Source: Natrialba magadii ATCC 43099 (lineage in GTDB: Archaea > Halobacteriota > Halobacteria > Halobacteriales > Natrialbaceae). From it: 64,000 nt of DNA. Shown here in pieces: positions 47,111 to 54,672 of the stretch. How positions within the stretch are numbered: position 1 is the first letter of the stretch; the number at the start of each line of letters is the position of its first letter. Made by a program: the position numbers and the translations under genes. The stretch is from contig NC_013922.1 of NCBI RefSeq assembly GCF_000025625.1, positions 3,224,001 to 3,288,000 of the forward strand, given 5' to 3'. The notes under the pieces are model-generated. The model was not told the origin of the DNA. It was given only the letters and a program-made list of their open reading frames with translations, and ran no database searches.

Positions 47111-47524
47111 CTAATTTATTGAAGCGCATCCAGTTCTTGGATCGATATACTCCTCATGAATTCTGAAGCCAATAGCATCTCCCTCGCTGGGTGTGCAATC
47201 TAACACAAAATCAGTCGTTTCTGCTACGCCAGTGTCAGTCTCAATTGTCGCCGTCAATTCCATCCCTTCCGATAGCCTCTCGAGTTTCATCGTCGTACTT
47301 GCTGATGGATTCAATCCGTCCTGGTCTTCAGCAGGCAAATCAAGCGTTTGCTGGTAGAGGTCCTCACCAGAATCGGACACAGCCACATCTGCTTCGATTG
47401 GATCGTTTGTGTGGTTGATAACGCTCACCTCGAACAGATGCACATCATCTCGGAACGAGCAGCCAGCGAGGAGACCTACCGCAGGAAGCAGAGACTGCAG
47501 TATTGTTCGCCGATTATACTCCAT
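47111..47524 (-). CDS. Small Tat lipoprotein, unknown function
   Basis: The product has 137 residues. The N-terminus MEYNRRTILQSLLPAVGLLAGC shows a twin-arginine motif at residues 5-6, a hydrophobic core and a lipobox LAGC with Cys22, so it should be exported folded by Tat and lipid-anchored outside. The mature part is a beta-rich, acidic domain of Ig-like size (VSVINHTNDPIEADVAVSDSG) with two later Cys (LDCTPSE, RTGCASIN). No family is recognised. GC content is lower than its neighbours, and the gene lies alone next to a MITE-like element, which may suggest a mobile origin. Confidence 0.7.
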   Translation of the reverse strand: MEYNRRTILQSLLPAVGLLAGCSFRDDVHLFEVSVINHTNDPIEADVAVSDSGEDLYQQTLDLPAEDQDGLNPSASTTMKLERLSEGMELTATIETDTGVAETTDFVLDCTPSEGDAIGFRIHEEYIDPRTGCASIN

Positions 47525-47641
47525 ACCTCAAACAGCTGTTGGGAATTCAAACTGTTTTTGTTCTTAGAGGAGTTGTGAAGTACCAGTGCCGTCCAACTGC
47601 GCACAGTTGCTTCCGGATCTACGACATCCGCACTGAGACGG

Positions 47642-48412
47642 CTACTTGAGCCCTGGCGGCGGCCCATCGTCGTCGTCTTCGATTTCCACGTCGAGGCCGA
47701 GTTCCTCGCGCTGTTCCTGTAACTGCTGGACCTGCCGGTAGTAGTAGGCGACGCCGATGCCACCGACGACGACGACCACACCGACGAGACCGAGGAACAG
47801 CGACACGCCACCGGCGCTATAGTAGCGCAACGAAATCGTGCCGTCTGCGTGGTCCCAGTACAGTCGCTCCTGGTCGTCGACGACCTCGCGGTCGTAGCCG
47901 CTCGGACTGGCGTCACCGAACAGGAAGTTCGACGTGCGCTCTCCCTCCGGGAGCGTCACTTCGTAGGAGCCAGTGACGTACGTCGGCAACTGGAACGTAC
48001 TCCTGCCCGTCGCGCCGGAGAACGCGAGCGTCCCATTCCCGTCCGGGACGGAGAGATCGGTACTCGAGCGGTCCTGATCGACGTCGAGTTCGGAGCCGGT
48101 GACTTCGGTGCCGTTCGGGTACCAGTAGCGGACGCTATGGATGTCGAGGGGTTCTTCGCTGTAGAACGTCGATTGCGAGAACGAGAAGTCCTCGGTGCCG
48201 TTCAGATCGTACACTGTGCGGTACTCGCCGCTACTCAGGATTCCCCCTTCTTCGATGTCGATCCTGACGTCGGCGTCACTGTCACGAAGGTCGTCGTACT
48301 CCTGCTCGCGGTCGAGTTCGTCGTCCGAAATGCCGGTGAAGAACATGGTGCAGCCTGCCAGACCGATAAGCAGGACGACCGCGAGTGAGCCGAAAACGAG
48401 CCGTCTGTTCAT
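47642..48412 (-). CDS. Lipoprotein of the DUF5803 type, with C-terminal membrane anchor
   Basis: The product has 256 residues. The start RRLVFGSLAVVLLIGLAGC is a signal peptide with lipobox LAGC (Cys21). The outer domain (about 25-195) has many Ser/Thr/Asp and a YWYPNGTEV segment; a membrane helix (GVSLFLGLVGVVVVVGGIGVAYYYR, about 200-224) is followed by a Gln/Glu coiled stretch and a Pro-rich end. This layout matches the haloarchaeal DUF5803 family as I recall it. Function unknown. It lies 15 bases after the DUF2110 gene on the same strand, so it is probably the last gene of the tfe operon. Confidence 0.75.
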   Translation of the reverse strand: MNRRLVFGSLAVVLLIGLAGCTMFFTGISDDELDREQEYDDLRDSDADVRIDIEEGGILSSGEYRTVYDLNGTEDFSFSQSTFYSEEPLDIHSVRYWYPNGTEVTGSELDVDQDRSSTDLSVPDGNGTLAFSGATGRSTFQLPTYVTGSYEVTLPEGERTSNFLFGDASPSGYDREVVDDQERLYWDHADGTISLRYYSAGGVSLFLGLVGVVVVVGGIGVAYYYRQVQQLQEQREELGLDVEIEDDDDGPPPGLK

Positions 48413-48427
48413 GATAGTGATGACTGG

Positions 48428-49141
48428 TCAGGGGACAACGCAGCGCAGTTCGGCTGGCAGGTACTGCCCGACGCTCGCGAGCAGTCCGGGCGGATCGGTG
48501 TTCTCGGTGCAGATCACGCTCTGTTCTAGCAGACCGAGGCGCTCGATCGTGACGTAGTCCTGGGCGTGGCCGGCGCGATTGAGCGTCGCACGAACTTCGG
48601 CACGGGTTGCGCTGTTGACGTTGAGACGGCCGTCACCGCGCGTCCACTCGTAGAGGCGGTCGCGTTCTTCGTCTGCGAGGCGCGACGGTTCGTCTTCGTC
48701 TTTGTCTTCGTCTCCCTCGGCGTCAGCAACGCCACCACCGCCATAGACGAACTGCATCGGCAGATGCTGCACCAGTCCGTAGCGCTCGCGGATCTGCGTC
48801 GGCGACCCAGGTCCAAGCCCGAGTTCGTCCGCCGGAATGCGAACTGGCTGGCCGGCATCGAGCACGATACCGTCCTCGTCCCACGAGTCGAGCGTCCCGA
48901 TGTAGGTCTCGCCGGCTTCGAGGTCGGGAACGATCTCGCCGAACTCCTCGCGCAGGACGTTTCGCGCGACCGTCGCGTCGTCGCCCTCGATGGTGACCGA
49001 CGGGAAGTCGTCGTGGCGTACCCCGAGATCGAACTCGACCTCGAGATCACCGATTTCGTTGTTCACAAGCGAACGCAGGGAATCCAGCGAGCGCTCGCGG
49101 GCATCGCCCTCGACGTACAGTTTGGTTGCGAGTACGACCAT
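48428..49141 (-). CDS. DUF2110 family protein
   Basis: This 237-residue conserved archaeal protein has no known activity. The N-terminal half is a thioesterase/ferredoxin-like alpha-beta unit (LATKLYVEGDARERSLDSLRSLV), the middle has an S1/barrel-like strand set (TYIGTLDSWDEDGIVLDAGQPVRIPADELGLG), and the end (NVNSATRAEVRATLNRAGHAQDYVTIERLGLLEQSVIC) resembles a helix-hairpin-helix-like region. A short Asp/Glu/Lys insertion (DEDKDEDEP) lies near residue 145. It lies four bases after tfe, and conserved linkage with tfe suggests a role in transcription or RNA handling (inference). Confidence 0.82.
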   Translation of the reverse strand: MVVLATKLYVEGDARERSLDSLRSLVNNEIGDLEVEFDLGVRHDDFPSVTIEGDDATVARNVLREEFGEIVPDLEAGETYIGTLDSWDEDGIVLDAGQPVRIPADELGLGPGSPTQIRERYGLVQHLPMQFVYGGGGVADAEGDEDKDEDEPSRLADEERDRLYEWTRGDGRLNVNSATRAEVRATLNRAGHAQDYVTIERLGLLEQSVICTENTDPPGLLASVGQYLPAELRCVVP

Positions 49142-49145
49142 CTAT

Positions 49146-49682
49146 TCAGGCATCCACATCCACGTCAGCATCGAGATTCAGTTCGCTCTCGAGTGCCGCG
49201 AGTCGGTCCTCCATCGACGTGACGAGTCGGTCGTTGTCCATGGACTCGAGTGGCGAGCCACACTCGGGGCACTCGAAGCCAAAGTCCATCGCCTCACCGA
49301 ACTCGAAGCGGATCGAGCAGATTTCACAGAGGTAGAACTCGTGATTTCGCTCGTACTCCTGGCGCTGTTCGAGTGCGTCGTGGAGGCGGTACATCTCCTC
49401 TTCTAGGTTCTCGGGGATGTTGTCGTACTCGAAGGTCCAGAGGTACGTCAACCAGCCTGAGTCCTCGTCGCGCAGCCGTCGGTAGCTGGCGAGATCGTTC
49501 TCGTACAGGATAAACAGCGCGCGCCGAACGTCGTTCAACTCGAGATCCAGCTCCTCCGCGAGTTCCTCGTCGGTCACTTCCCCGTCCGGTGGTGCCGCCG
49601 CAACGGGCATCCCCTTGGGACCGACCAGCTCGTGCAAGTACTTCTGGATGACTGGATCCTCGAGCAGGTCCTCAAAAGCCAT
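49146..49682 (-). CDS. tfe: Transcription initiation factor E (TFE-alpha)
   Basis: This 178-residue archaeal homologue of TFIIE-alpha helps RNA polymerase open promoters. Residues 1-95 form the extended winged helix (DGEVTDEELAEELDLELNDVRRALFILYENDLASYRRLRDEDSGWLTYLWTF), followed by a helix and a zinc ribbon with Cys pairs CEIC and CPEC (about 119-143), then a short acidic tail. Length is normal. ATG 49682 (MAFEDLLED) is the start. It heads a three-gene minus-strand run, tfe-DUF2110-DUF5803. Confidence 0.95.
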   Translation of the reverse strand: MAFEDLLEDPVIQKYLHELVGPKGMPVAAAPPDGEVTDEELAEELDLELNDVRRALFILYENDLASYRRLRDEDSGWLTYLWTFEYDNIPENLEEEMYRLHDALEQRQEYERNHEFYLCEICSIRFEFGEAMDFGFECPECGSPLESMDNDRLVTSMEDRLAALESELNLDADVDVDA

Positions 49683-49784
49683 TACCTATGCGTAACGCCA
49701 TGTGGCCATTAAGTCTTTTGAGGGACGGCGCTCGGGCAGCGGGCTGTGTGACGACTGCCGCTCGTCCGTTTCGGGTGACAGGCG

Positions 49785-50102
49785 CTACAGCACGCCGTCG
49801 TCCTGCTCCTCTCGCTCTTCGTCGGGCCGGTGGTCTCGTTCTTGCTCGATGTCTGCATCCGCCGTCGCCTCTTCCCATCCCAGCGTGATCGTAACCTCCT
49901 CGCGCTCACCGCCGAGCATCGGCGAGCGCTCCTCAACTTCGATGCCGTACTCGAGTCGGTCGTCGGGCGAGAGCGTCAGGAGTTTGTTGCCCACCCGGAT
50001 GTCGGCGGTGCCGGTGCCACCGAGTTCGGCGGCGATCGCCTCCAGCAGATCGGCGGCCTCCGAGCGGGACACCTCGTCGTCGTAGGTCGTCGTTTCACCC
50101 AT
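49785..50102 (-). CDS. Amphi-Trp domain protein
   Basis: This 105-residue small acidic protein shows the amphi-Trp domain: an N-terminal helix (SRSEAADLLEAIAAELGG), then strands TADIRVGNKLLTLSPDDRLEYGIEVEER and VTITLGWEEA, with the single conserved Trp near residue 83. The C-terminal 20 residues are Asp/Glu/Arg-rich. The domain's job is unknown; it is frequent in haloarchaea. ATG 50102 (MGETTTYDDE) was chosen over a start nine codons upstream. It lies 102 bases upstream of tfe on the same strand. Confidence 0.78.
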   Translation of the reverse strand: MGETTTYDDEVSRSEAADLLEAIAAELGGTGTADIRVGNKLLTLSPDDRLEYGIEVEERSPMLGGEREEVTITLGWEEATADADIEQERDHRPDEEREEQDDGVL

Positions 50103-50257
50103 ATCGACTCTTCCATCGAATGGACACAAATAGGTTGGCTGGGAAGCAGCAGGGAAGATTCGGGCGTTGTTCCGGGAGACCCTCGCTCGTGGCTGATCGC
50201 GCTTCCTGCATGGTGACTTTATCGTGTTCGTCGTGGTGCGACTACACGTTCATCACC

Positions 50258-51472
50258 ATGCCCACGACAACGGCACTCTCGAGCTTCGAGAGCGACGAAT
50301 TTACCGCACAACTCGAGCGCACACTGGGCAAGGTCTACGACGGCTGTGCCGACGTCGGCGAGTGTCTCGCGACGGCAGGCCGAATCGAGGACGGCGATTA
50401 CGAGAGCTGGTACGACGAGTGGTTTGCGACCGCCGAGTCAGTCGAAGATACTGCTCGTGAGGCGCGTGAACGGGGCCACGACGTAAGCGCTCGTGAGGCG
50501 TTCCTGCGGGCGACTGAGTACTACCGCTCGGCGTATTTCTTCCGCAGACACGACCTCGACGACCCGGACTTACACGAGACGTGGCAGCGCCAGCGCGACT
50601 GCTTTCGGGCCGCAATGGAGATGGCTGACCACACCTGTGAGTCCGTCGATATCCCCTACGAGGAGACGGTACTCGAGTCCTACTTCCTCGCGCCGGATGA
50701 TTCGGGGGCCGCTCGCCCGACCGTGATCGGCTTTCCTGGGTACGATTCGCCGGTCGAGGAGTCGTACGCGATGCTTGCGCGGGCCGCCCTCACTCGCGGC
50801 TACAACTGCCTGCTGTTCGAGGGACCCGGACAGGGCGGGATGCTGTACGAGAAGCGACTGTTCTTCCGGCCGGACTACGAGACCGTCGTCACGCCGGTCG
50901 TCGACGTTGCCGTTGGTCGCGAGGCTGTCGACGAGAGCCGACTCGCGCTGGTCGGCCGAAGCTTCGGCGGCTACCTCGCGCCGCGGGCGGCGACCGCGGA
51001 GCACCGCCTCGCCGCCCTCGCTGCTGACCCCGCGATCTACGACCTCGGGACGCTCGTGTTACAACTGGTCCCCGAGGAGCTTCGGGCGCCGGTACTCGAG
51101 GGCGATCCCGATGCCGACGCTGCGCTCGACGGTCAACTCGAAGACCCCCACGCACTGGAGTTCTTCGGCTCGCGAATGGCAGCCCACGGGCTCGATTCGC
51201 TCGGCGAGTACGTCCGCGAGTTACAGGAGTACACGTACGAATCGGAGATTGGATCGATCAACTGTCCGACGTTCGTCGCGGACAACGAGTCGGACCGGTT
51301 GGCAGTCCAGTCCCACGATCTCGCAACCCGCCTCACGGCACCGACGGAGTACACGAAATTCACCGACGCGGAGGGTGCAGGCGGCCACTGCGAGGGGATG
51401 GGACAGTCGGTGTTCCACCAGCGACTGTTCGACTGGTTGGACGCAACGCTCGACGGAACAGCGTCGCCCTGA
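50258..51472 (+). CDS. Alpha/beta hydrolase (DUF1100/FrsA-like)
   Basis: This 404-residue alpha/beta hydrolase has a long helical N-terminal cap (about 1-140). The core begins with TVIGFPGYDSPVEESYAM; the nucleophile Ser is in LVGRSFGGYLA, the acid in FVADNESDRL and the His in GAGGHCEGMG, a full triad. The cap-first layout matches the FrsA/DUF1100 group, which includes 2,6-dihydropseudooxynicotine hydrolase (C-C bond hydrolysis), so the reaction could be C-C, ester or carboxylate hydrolysis. ATG 50258 (MPTTTALSSF) was chosen. It stands alone on the plus strand. Confidence 0.83.
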   Translation: MPTTTALSSFESDEFTAQLERTLGKVYDGCADVGECLATAGRIEDGDYESWYDEWFATAESVEDTAREARERGHDVSAREAFLRATEYYRSAYFFRRHDLDDPDLHETWQRQRDCFRAAMEMADHTCESVDIPYEETVLESYFLAPDDSGAARPTVIGFPGYDSPVEESYAMLARAALTRGYNCLLFEGPGQGGMLYEKRLFFRPDYETVVTPVVDVAVGREAVDESRLALVGRSFGGYLAPRAATAEHRLAALAADPAIYDLGTLVLQLVPEELRAPVLEGDPDADAALDGQLEDPHALEFFGSRMAAHGLDSLGEYVRELQEYTYESEIGSINCPTFVADNESDRLAVQSHDLATRLTAPTEYTKFTDAEGAGGHCEGMGQSVFHQRLFDWLDATLDGTASP

Positions 51473-51555
51473 GTCAGTGACTGTCGGTGGTGCAGGCCGG
51501 AGTTCAGAAGTCGTCCGTCGAAGTTCAAAAGCCGTCCACGAGAAGTGCGCGCAGA

Positions 51556-52164
51556 TTACGACTCAGACTCCGGATCCACGTCGCCCACAGAGCCAGCGCC
51601 ACCGTCCTCCTCCGACTCCGCCGGGACCACCCGCTTTCCCGTCGCCATCGGCACCACTCGCTGCTCGGCGTCTTCCCAGTCGGACTCGAGTTCGTCGCCC
51701 TCGAAGAGCCGGTCCAGAAAGACCGCAAGGCCGGCAACCTCGGAGTGGGGCTGGTTGGTAACACCGACGTTCCAGTCTGCCTCCTCGTAAACGTCGAACG
51801 AGACTTTCTCGGAGCCGACGACGACGAGGACGGACTCGCCGTCGCGGTGGCGCTCACGGATCTCGCCCTCGACGTCCTGGACGCGCTCGCCGTACATCGT
51901 CAGGTGGACGACCTGTCCCTCCCAGTTCCGGATGATGGCTTTCGGCGAGTCGGTCAGGTCGACCTCGAACGGGCCGCCGAAGCGGTCCGTGATGTCGGCG
52001 ACGGTGTCGCGTGACTGGCCAGCATTGTCCGGAATCCAGACGCGGTCCGCGCCGAGTGCTCGCGCCGTCAGGCCCACGTGGGTCGTCATCCGTTCGTCAC
52101 GGCCGGGTCGGTGGCCGAGGCGGAGGACGGCAACCTCGGCACCGGCCGCAGCGTCGTCGTGCAT
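51556..52164 (-). CDS. trm56: tRNA (cytidine-56-2'-O)-methyltransferase Trm56
   Basis: This 202-residue archaea-specific SPOUT methyltransferase puts 2'-O-methyl on C56 in the T-loop of tRNAs. The N-terminus VAVLRLGHRPGRDERMTTHVGLTARALGAD and the knot-forming VLVVVGSEKVSFDVYEEADWNVGVTNQPHSEVAGLAVFLDRLF are its signatures. The C-terminal 35 residues are acidic Glu/Asp/Ser and disordered. Among haloarchaea it is often near tfe, as here. It is divergent from the cupin gene across a repeat-filled intergenic region. Confidence 0.93.
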   Translation of the reverse strand: MHDDAAAGAEVAVLRLGHRPGRDERMTTHVGLTARALGADRVWIPDNAGQSRDTVADITDRFGGPFEVDLTDSPKAIIRNWEGQVVHLTMYGERVQDVEGEIRERHRDGESVLVVVGSEKVSFDVYEEADWNVGVTNQPHSEVAGLAVFLDRLFEGDELESDWEDAEQRVVPMATGKRVVPAESEEDGGAGSVGDVDPESES

Positions 52165-52266
52165 GGTCCCACTCTGTCCTGCAGTGGGTTAGGGGGTTTC
52201 GCTTTCGGGATACACCGGTCCGTTCGGTCGTCCGGACGGTTCGAGCACGGCAGTTCGTATCGCGTA

Positions 52267-52404
52267 CCCCACACACCGAACCCACGCGCTGACCCCGCAC
52301 CCCACGCGCTGATCCCACGCGCTGACCCCGCACGCTGAAGCCCACTCTCCGAGCCCCGCACGCCAAACCCCACACGCCAAGCACCACATGCCGAACCCTG
52401 CACA
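52267..52404. repeat. Degenerate tandem array, about ten 13-14 nt units
   Basis: Units such as CCCACGCGCTGAC (52281, 52301, 52314) grade into CCCGCACGCTGAAG (52327), CCCCGCACGCCAAA (52354) and CCCCACACGCCAAG (52368). On the minus strand the last two read TTTGGCGTGCGGGG and CTTGGCGTGTGGGG, the same core as the array at 12401-12467. It fills the 273-base region between the divergent trm56 and cupin genes, ending about 34 bases before the cupin ATG. Confidence 0.8.
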
Positions 52405-52437
52405 AACCTTCTTTGCACACCATCTTGGATACGAGCC

Positions 52438-52914
52438 ATGGAGCACGTCAACACCGACGCACTCGAGTGGCGCGAGTACGACCACGGCGATGCAACGTTC
52501 CGACGGAAGCAGCTCTCGAGTGCGGTCGGCGCGGACGACATCGGCTGTAGTCTCTACGAGTTACCCGCCGGGAAGCAGTCGTGGCCGTACCACTACCACA
52601 CGGCGAACGAGGAAGCCCTGTATGTCCTCGCGGGGGAGGGACAGCTCCGCTGCGTCGACGGCGAGGAATCACTGACGGCAGGCGACTACGTAACGCTCCC
52701 GGCAGACGAGCGCGGCGGGCACAGAGTCGTCAACGATAGCGAGGAGCCGTTTCGATACCTGCTGCTGTCGACGATGAACGAGCCGGACGTCACCATCTAT
52801 CCTGAGATGAACAAGTTCGGCGTCTTCGTCGGCTCGCCGCCCGGCGGTCGCGACGAGCGGACGTTCCACGGCTACTACGACCTAGATGAGGACACCGACT
52901 ACTGGCCAGAATAA
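52438..52914 (+). CDS. Cupin domain protein
   Basis: This 158-residue single-cupin protein has motif 1, PYHYHTANEEALYVLAGEG (two His and a Glu as metal ligands), and motif 2, LPADERGGHRVVNDSEEPF, with the third His. The roughly 30-residue C-terminal extension (FHGYYDLDEDTDYW) is typical of the group that binds sugar-phosphate or small acids. It could be an isomerase, dioxygenase or a binding protein; nothing decides this. The start is ATG 52438 (MEHVNTDALEW). A T-tract (about 52931-52935) follows the stop. Confidence 0.83.
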   Translation: MEHVNTDALEWREYDHGDATFRRKQLSSAVGADDIGCSLYELPAGKQSWPYHYHTANEEALYVLAGEGQLRCVDGEESLTAGDYVTLPADERGGHRVVNDSEEPFRYLLLSTMNEPDVTIYPEMNKFGVFVGSPPGGRDERTFHGYYDLDEDTDYWPE

Positions 52915-52969
52915 TCGCTCGCCGGTACGCTTTTTCGTTCACCCTGCGAATAACTCCCACGATGACAGG

Positions 52970-53221
52970 ATGGTGCGGCCGGCGTCCGCAGGTGACGAGT
53001 CGATGAGCGGACTCGCAGAGTGGGTCCAGACTGCTCGCGAGGAGCGGTGGGGACTACTGTTCGACCTGGTCTTCGCAATTGTCTGGGTGACGATGATCGA
53101 CGTTCTCTTTCGCGTCCTCGAGGGACCGGACTGGGCCTACTACGGATTCATGCTCGCGGGGATCGTCGCGTACTTCGGTTTCGTGACGAGTCTCGAGTAC
53201 GCGCAGTCGGAGCCTGAGTGA
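52970..53221 (+). CDS. Small two-helix membrane protein, unknown function
   Basis: The product has 83 residues. From ATG 52970 (MVRPASAGDESMSGLAEWV) a polar start leads to two hydrophobic helices (WGLLFDLVFAIVWVTMIDVLF, about 31-51, and WAYYGFMLAGIVAYFGFVTSL, about 57-77), and the end is acidic. A later ATG (53003, MSGLAEWVQTA) is equally credible. No known family recognised. It follows the cupin gene by 55 bases on the same strand and may be read together with it. Confidence 0.65.
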   Translation: MVRPASAGDESMSGLAEWVQTAREERWGLLFDLVFAIVWVTMIDVLFRVLEGPDWAYYGFMLAGIVAYFGFVTSLEYAQSEPE

Positions 53222-53380
53222 GAAGTGAGGTGGTGTGGTATGGTGTGTGACTGGGATGTGACTGGAGTATGATATGGGGTGTGACTCCGAATTCTGTACT
53301 TGACGGGAACCGTGACATTTCATTTAGTGTCAGAGCGCACTCATCAGCTACGGGTAAGTAAGCTATCAAACCCCGAGATC

Positions 53381-54046
53381 CTATTCCGGGTCACTGACTC
53401 TAATTTGGAGTGTGAGCTCCAGTTCCGCATCTACAGGGTGATCGGTTGTAAGCCGTTCATCGGAAAACGCGTACGTTCCACGGGGGAAGCACTTCTCATT
53501 GGTTGGACTGCTGAGAACGGTGAACGTCCCTGTCTGCTGTTCTCCCGGCTGCAACTCGATAGTGGGATACCCCACATCTGGCCAGACCGGTCTGGTCTCG
53601 GTTTTCGCCATCCAACACCCGTCCGTTGGTGCTTCTGGAATCCACTCGTCAGGCTGTTCTTCGTCGGGGTCGGCGGAGAGCTTTTCTGTGTCGTCTGGGA
53701 TGAAGTGGATCGTTGCATCGTCGTTCGTACGAGTTCCACCGTAGCTCCGCCATGGATACGGGTATGGAATCTCTCCCTCGTACAGTTCGTTTCCATCGTT
53801 CCGCATCTCGAGTGTAATCTGCGGTGGAGTCTCATCCGTGGGTTGTTGTTTGACTGCTCCCTCGAATCGAATTGTCCCAGTAAACTCTCCTTCGCGTACC
53901 TCCGTCTCAACAGCTATCTCTGGCCACTCACTACCCGCAGAACCGTTTCCTGATGACGAATTTCGGTCCGCCAACTCGGACAGACAGCCGCTAAACGCCG
54001 AGAGTGTCCCTACAGTGGTGGCCGTGAGCCAGGTTCGACGGTCCAT
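53381..54046 (-). CDS. Tat lipoprotein, unknown function
   Basis: The product has 221 residues. MDRRTWLTATTVGTLSAFSGC gives a twin-arginine motif at residues 3-4, a hydrophobic core and a lipobox FSGC with Cys21, so it should be a Tat-exported, lipid-anchored surface protein. The mature part starts with a Ser/Gly linker, then an acidic beta-rich domain with aromatic clusters (YPYPWRSYGG) and a single Cys pair (DGCWMAK, EKCFPRG). I see no family. ATG 54046 is preferred to a longer frame with a basic, non-haloarchaeal start. It stands alone between a divergent small membrane protein and UspA. Confidence 0.7.
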   Translation of the reverse strand: MDRRTWLTATTVGTLSAFSGCLSELADRNSSSGNGSAGSEWPEIAVETEVREGEFTGTIRFEGAVKQQPTDETPPQITLEMRNDGNELYEGEIPYPYPWRSYGGTRTNDDATIHFIPDDTEKLSADPDEEQPDEWIPEAPTDGCWMAKTETRPVWPDVGYPTIELQPGEQQTGTFTVLSSPTNEKCFPRGTYAFSDERLTTDHPVDAELELTLQIRVSDPE

Positions 54047-54173
54047 ACGCAGTACAGTATGGCAACAACGAAACAACAGATGAGTGTTGGGAACGGTCAA
54101 ACGGTCCTTTCATCTTCACCGTTCAACAGGCCCCGCCGTTACCCGAGAAGCGCGCCCTCGTCTGTCCCGGCTG

Positions 54174-54644
54174 TCAGTCCGACCCAGTCCCGGTCTCAGC
54201 GTCAACGACGAGGACGGGCCGGCGGGTCGTTCGCAGCGTTCGTTCGGCGACGCTGCCGAGCAGTGCCCGGCGGACGCCGCTTCGGCCGGCCGAGCCCATG
54301 ACGATCAGGTCGACGTCGTGGTCGTCCGCGTAGTCTGCGATCTGTCCGTGTGGTTGCCCGCCGACGACAGCTTCGGTGACGTCGAGACCGCAGTCGGCGG
54401 CTTTCGTTGCGACGGCCCCTGTCGCGTCTCTGGCTCGCTGTTCGAGTTCTGGCATATCGCCGAACTTCCCCTGTCGGATACGGTCGACCTGTTCGGTGCC
54501 GAGTCCGATATCGACTGCGCTTGTGTCGACGACGTACAGCGCGTGGACGGTTGCGTCGTACGTTTCGGCGAGGTCGATCGCGTGGTCAACGGCGTGTTCG
54601 GCAACGGTGCTTCCGTCGGTTGGAACGAGGATGGTGTCGTACAT
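54174..54644 (-). CDS. Universal stress protein (UspA family)
   Basis: This 156-residue Usp domain begins YDTILVPTDGS and carries the ATP-binding pattern G-2x-G-9x-G(S/T) as MGSAGRSGVRRALLGSVAERT followed by RPVLVV, so nucleotide binding is likely. The start is ATG 54644. It lies 28 bases downstream of the solute symporter gene on the same strand, as the last gene of a DUF4212-symporter-UspA run. UspA genes beside transporters and acetyl-CoA synthetases are common in haloarchaea; the role is a stress or energy sensor for the module (inference). Confidence 0.92.
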   Translation of the reverse strand: MYDTILVPTDGSTVAEHAVDHAIDLAETYDATVHALYVVDTSAVDIGLGTEQVDRIRQGKFGDMPELEQRARDATGAVATKAADCGLDVTEAVVGGQPHGQIADYADDHDVDLIVMGSAGRSGVRRALLGSVAERTLRTTRRPVLVVDAETGTGSD

Positions 54645-54672
54645 GATTGGTGGTGTGATTACGTATCTGTTA

